From the NCBI RefSeq assembly GCF_019059575.1, contig NW_024882305.1, forward strand, positions 271,805-335,804: a stretch of 64,000 nucleotides of DNA, in the 5' to 3' direction. The translations under genes and the position numbers were made by a program. Below the pieces are notes generated by a model, which had not been told where the DNA came from, ran no database searches, and saw only the letters and a list, made by a program, of their open reading frames with translations. Shown here one piece after another: positions 62,200-64,000 of this stretch. The DNA is from Amphibalanus amphitrite. Lineage: Eukaryota > Arthropoda > Thecostraca > Balanomorpha > Balanidae. Every line of letters starts with the position of its first letter. Position 1 is the stretch's first letter.

Positions 62200-63904
62200 A
62201 GTTCTATTCGCGTATGGGTGACGGTAACTTGTAAATATTGTAACTAACAATATGCAAATAACTCCCATCGGAACATCAAAGTTCTACTTGGGAGCGATTC
62301 CGAACTCAGGTGGAAAATGGAAAATTCAAATCCGTTCTACTTCATTCCTAAGCTCATCTGCCGCTATGCAATTTAGGTATTTGGGCCGCCATTAGAAGAC
62401 ACATTAGCAGCTGAACAATGAACACACCGCATAGCTCTACATGGCTTTATCAAACTTCAACATAGGAATATGTTACGCGATCAATGAAAAACACCACGCT
62501 ATAGCTTATGACATTAACCTTTTCGGTAATGACTCTAATGCTGTACCGTACCACGAATATAATGTCTGCACATTTAGCTAGATTGGCCCAGTTCATGGAA
62601 TTTTAATTCGCCTCTGCATGACAATATTTATATGGTAAGCTGCTTTAGTCATTATGGCCAAGCGAGGCTATAACGCTGCCATAAATATGATTCTGTTACG
62701 GTTATGATGCAACACTATGGCTTTAGATGCTGCGAAGGCAGACATAATTCGCAGACAAAAACGCTGCTGTTTAAAGATAATCATTTCACCGTCATATTTT
62801 CTAGTAAGTTGTAGCGAAGTAGAAAAATACTTCCTGTAAACTTTGAAACTTTGAACCATGATCATCATCTCTGCTACAAATAAGCAATTATACCTAATTT
62901 TGCCCAAAATATATAACTTTTCGTCCCATATCACCGTTTGTGCTAAATACTTATTTATCATTCGCCATTGGTTGTTTTTCATTTTGTTCTGCCCGAGGAT
63001 GATTTTGCTGGTCCACTTATCAAGTACATATCTCTGAATAAGATAACATATTAAAAAACTTATAAAAAAAAAAACTTATAAAAAACTCTGTTTTGCATCG
63101 ATAAATGAAAAGTTTCCAAATTCAATCACGTGTCACATTTTCCATCGCAATTCGTCTGAAAACTTCGCTTGTTTTATAAATACAGCAACAAACTCCTTTG
63201 TATAATCTCGCTATAGCCTATGAAAGGAGCCGTTCACAATATAACGAAACAAAGCTTGTCAAACCATAACTCAGCTCCATTATGAACACAGGAACAGGTA
63301 ATCCATCAAGCTGAAACAATTAACGCAGCAAATGGTAATAAGTGTCGGAAGCTGGATCCCTCTGCCTTACGGTAGCGCGTCTTCACGATTAGAATCACGA
63401 CAGTAAATTAACGCGTCTAGCTGACGAACGATTTACCAGGACTTTGATCTTATTAGTATCTGATTAAAGTCAGGCATTCGTCGTCTGATGCTTTGATGAA
63501 GCTTGGTAAGTTAAGTTTAGATGGAGAAAAAATACAATATCTTGGCAAAAGGCCGATAGACGTATGCATATGTAGGTAAACCGTGTCTGCTCTCAACTAC
63601 TTTATGCTGTCAGCCATAATGATTTGACCCTCCTATTCTCGTTATCCTATTCAACCATTCTTCATATCACATATTTCCTCTCAGTTGCCTCTTTAATTAT
63701 CTATCCTTTTAACAAGGTGTCATTAATTCTCGCCTCCCTACCGTGCCAGCTAGGGTCATGCTCCTCTCATATTGTCGGCGCCACTAGAGCACGAGCTGTG
63801 ACATGATGACCCTACCATGCCGTGAAGTATCGGTCACAGGTCTGACCTCTTGAGGGCATGTGTGAATTGTGATAGGGTGGCGGCGGGTCACCTCATGGGG
63901 CAGA
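62200..63904. other. No recognised gene
   Basis: AT-rich DNA with unsupported short open frames on both strands. Confidence 0.35.
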
Positions 63905-64000
63905 GAAGAGGGGGGGAAGGAAGAGAGAGAGAGAGAGGAAGATAAGGGAGAAGAGAGAGAGAGGATAAAGAGAGAAGGAGACAGAGACGAGACAGCGCGA
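63905..64000. repeat. GA-rich simple repeat at window end
   Basis: GAGAGAGAGAGAG, GGGAGAAG and GAGAGAAGGAGACAGAGAC follow each other to the end of the window. Confidence 0.85.

Noticed and set aside
56137-64000. Search for the first DNA-binding-domain exon of the receptor
   Set aside because: No Cys-x-x-Cys module with a P-box and a donor in the right phase was seen on the minus strand.

Overview
The window is animal nuclear DNA with spliced genes, long repeat-filled introns and dense DNA transposons. It most likely comes from a protostome invertebrate. The NR1-type nuclear receptor fits an arthropod or other ecdysozoan, but nothing here fixes the species. No ribosomal RNA, tRNA, CRISPR or prokaryotic operon structure was seen.

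Two protein-coding genes are supported by exon-by-exon splice phasing. On the plus strand, eight exons from 1498 to 9391 encode a BuGZ/ZNF207 homologue: zinc fingers, a Gly/Pro/Met-rich low-complexity middle, a GLEBS Bub3-binding motif and a short tail. The first exon lies upstream of the window. On the minus strand, ten exons from 56136 down to 25275 encode a nuclear receptor of the NR1 (HR96/VDR-like) type: the end of the DNA-binding domain, a hinge with poly-alanine, a ligand-binding domain, and an unusually long C-terminal extension ending in a glutamine-rich region. The first part of the DNA-binding domain lies beyond position 56136 and was not found. The two genes converge, with about 16 kb between their stop codons.

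Layout: 1-264 is the end of a TTAA-flanked element; 333-631 is a dimeric hAT-like MITE; 1498-9391 is BuGZ; 9.4-14.1 kb has no recognised gene; 14.1-22.6 kb is a nest of TTAA-flanked elements and a hAT element; 22.6-25.2 kb has no recognised gene; 25.3-56.1 kb is the receptor, whose introns hold a TIR element with a decayed ORF (31.0-33.1 kb), a GC-rich element (34.8-35.5 kb), two elements with the same TA-flanked TIR (38.4-39.6 and 53.2-54.0 kb), a hAT MITE (42.8-43.2 kb), a 5'-truncated LINE (44.3-45.8 kb), a TTAA element (46.5-47.1 kb) and a near-perfect 231-bp palindrome (48.8-49.0 kb). From 56.1 kb to the end there is a 1.9-kb hAT element with exact 8-bp target duplications (59716-61652) and a small TIR element (61925-62199), but no recognised exon.

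The most unusual signals are: (1) tandem arrays sitting on exon/intron junctions of both genes and copying exon edges; (2) a receptor with no AF-2 helix at the usual place but an LDWLLAEL segment about 200 residues later, split by an intron; (3) transposons carrying tandem AGGTCA nuclear-receptor half-sites in a palindromic core, one copy lying in an intron of the receptor gene; (4) a regular 41-bp array of CACGTG and CCAAT boxes next to the last receptor exon.
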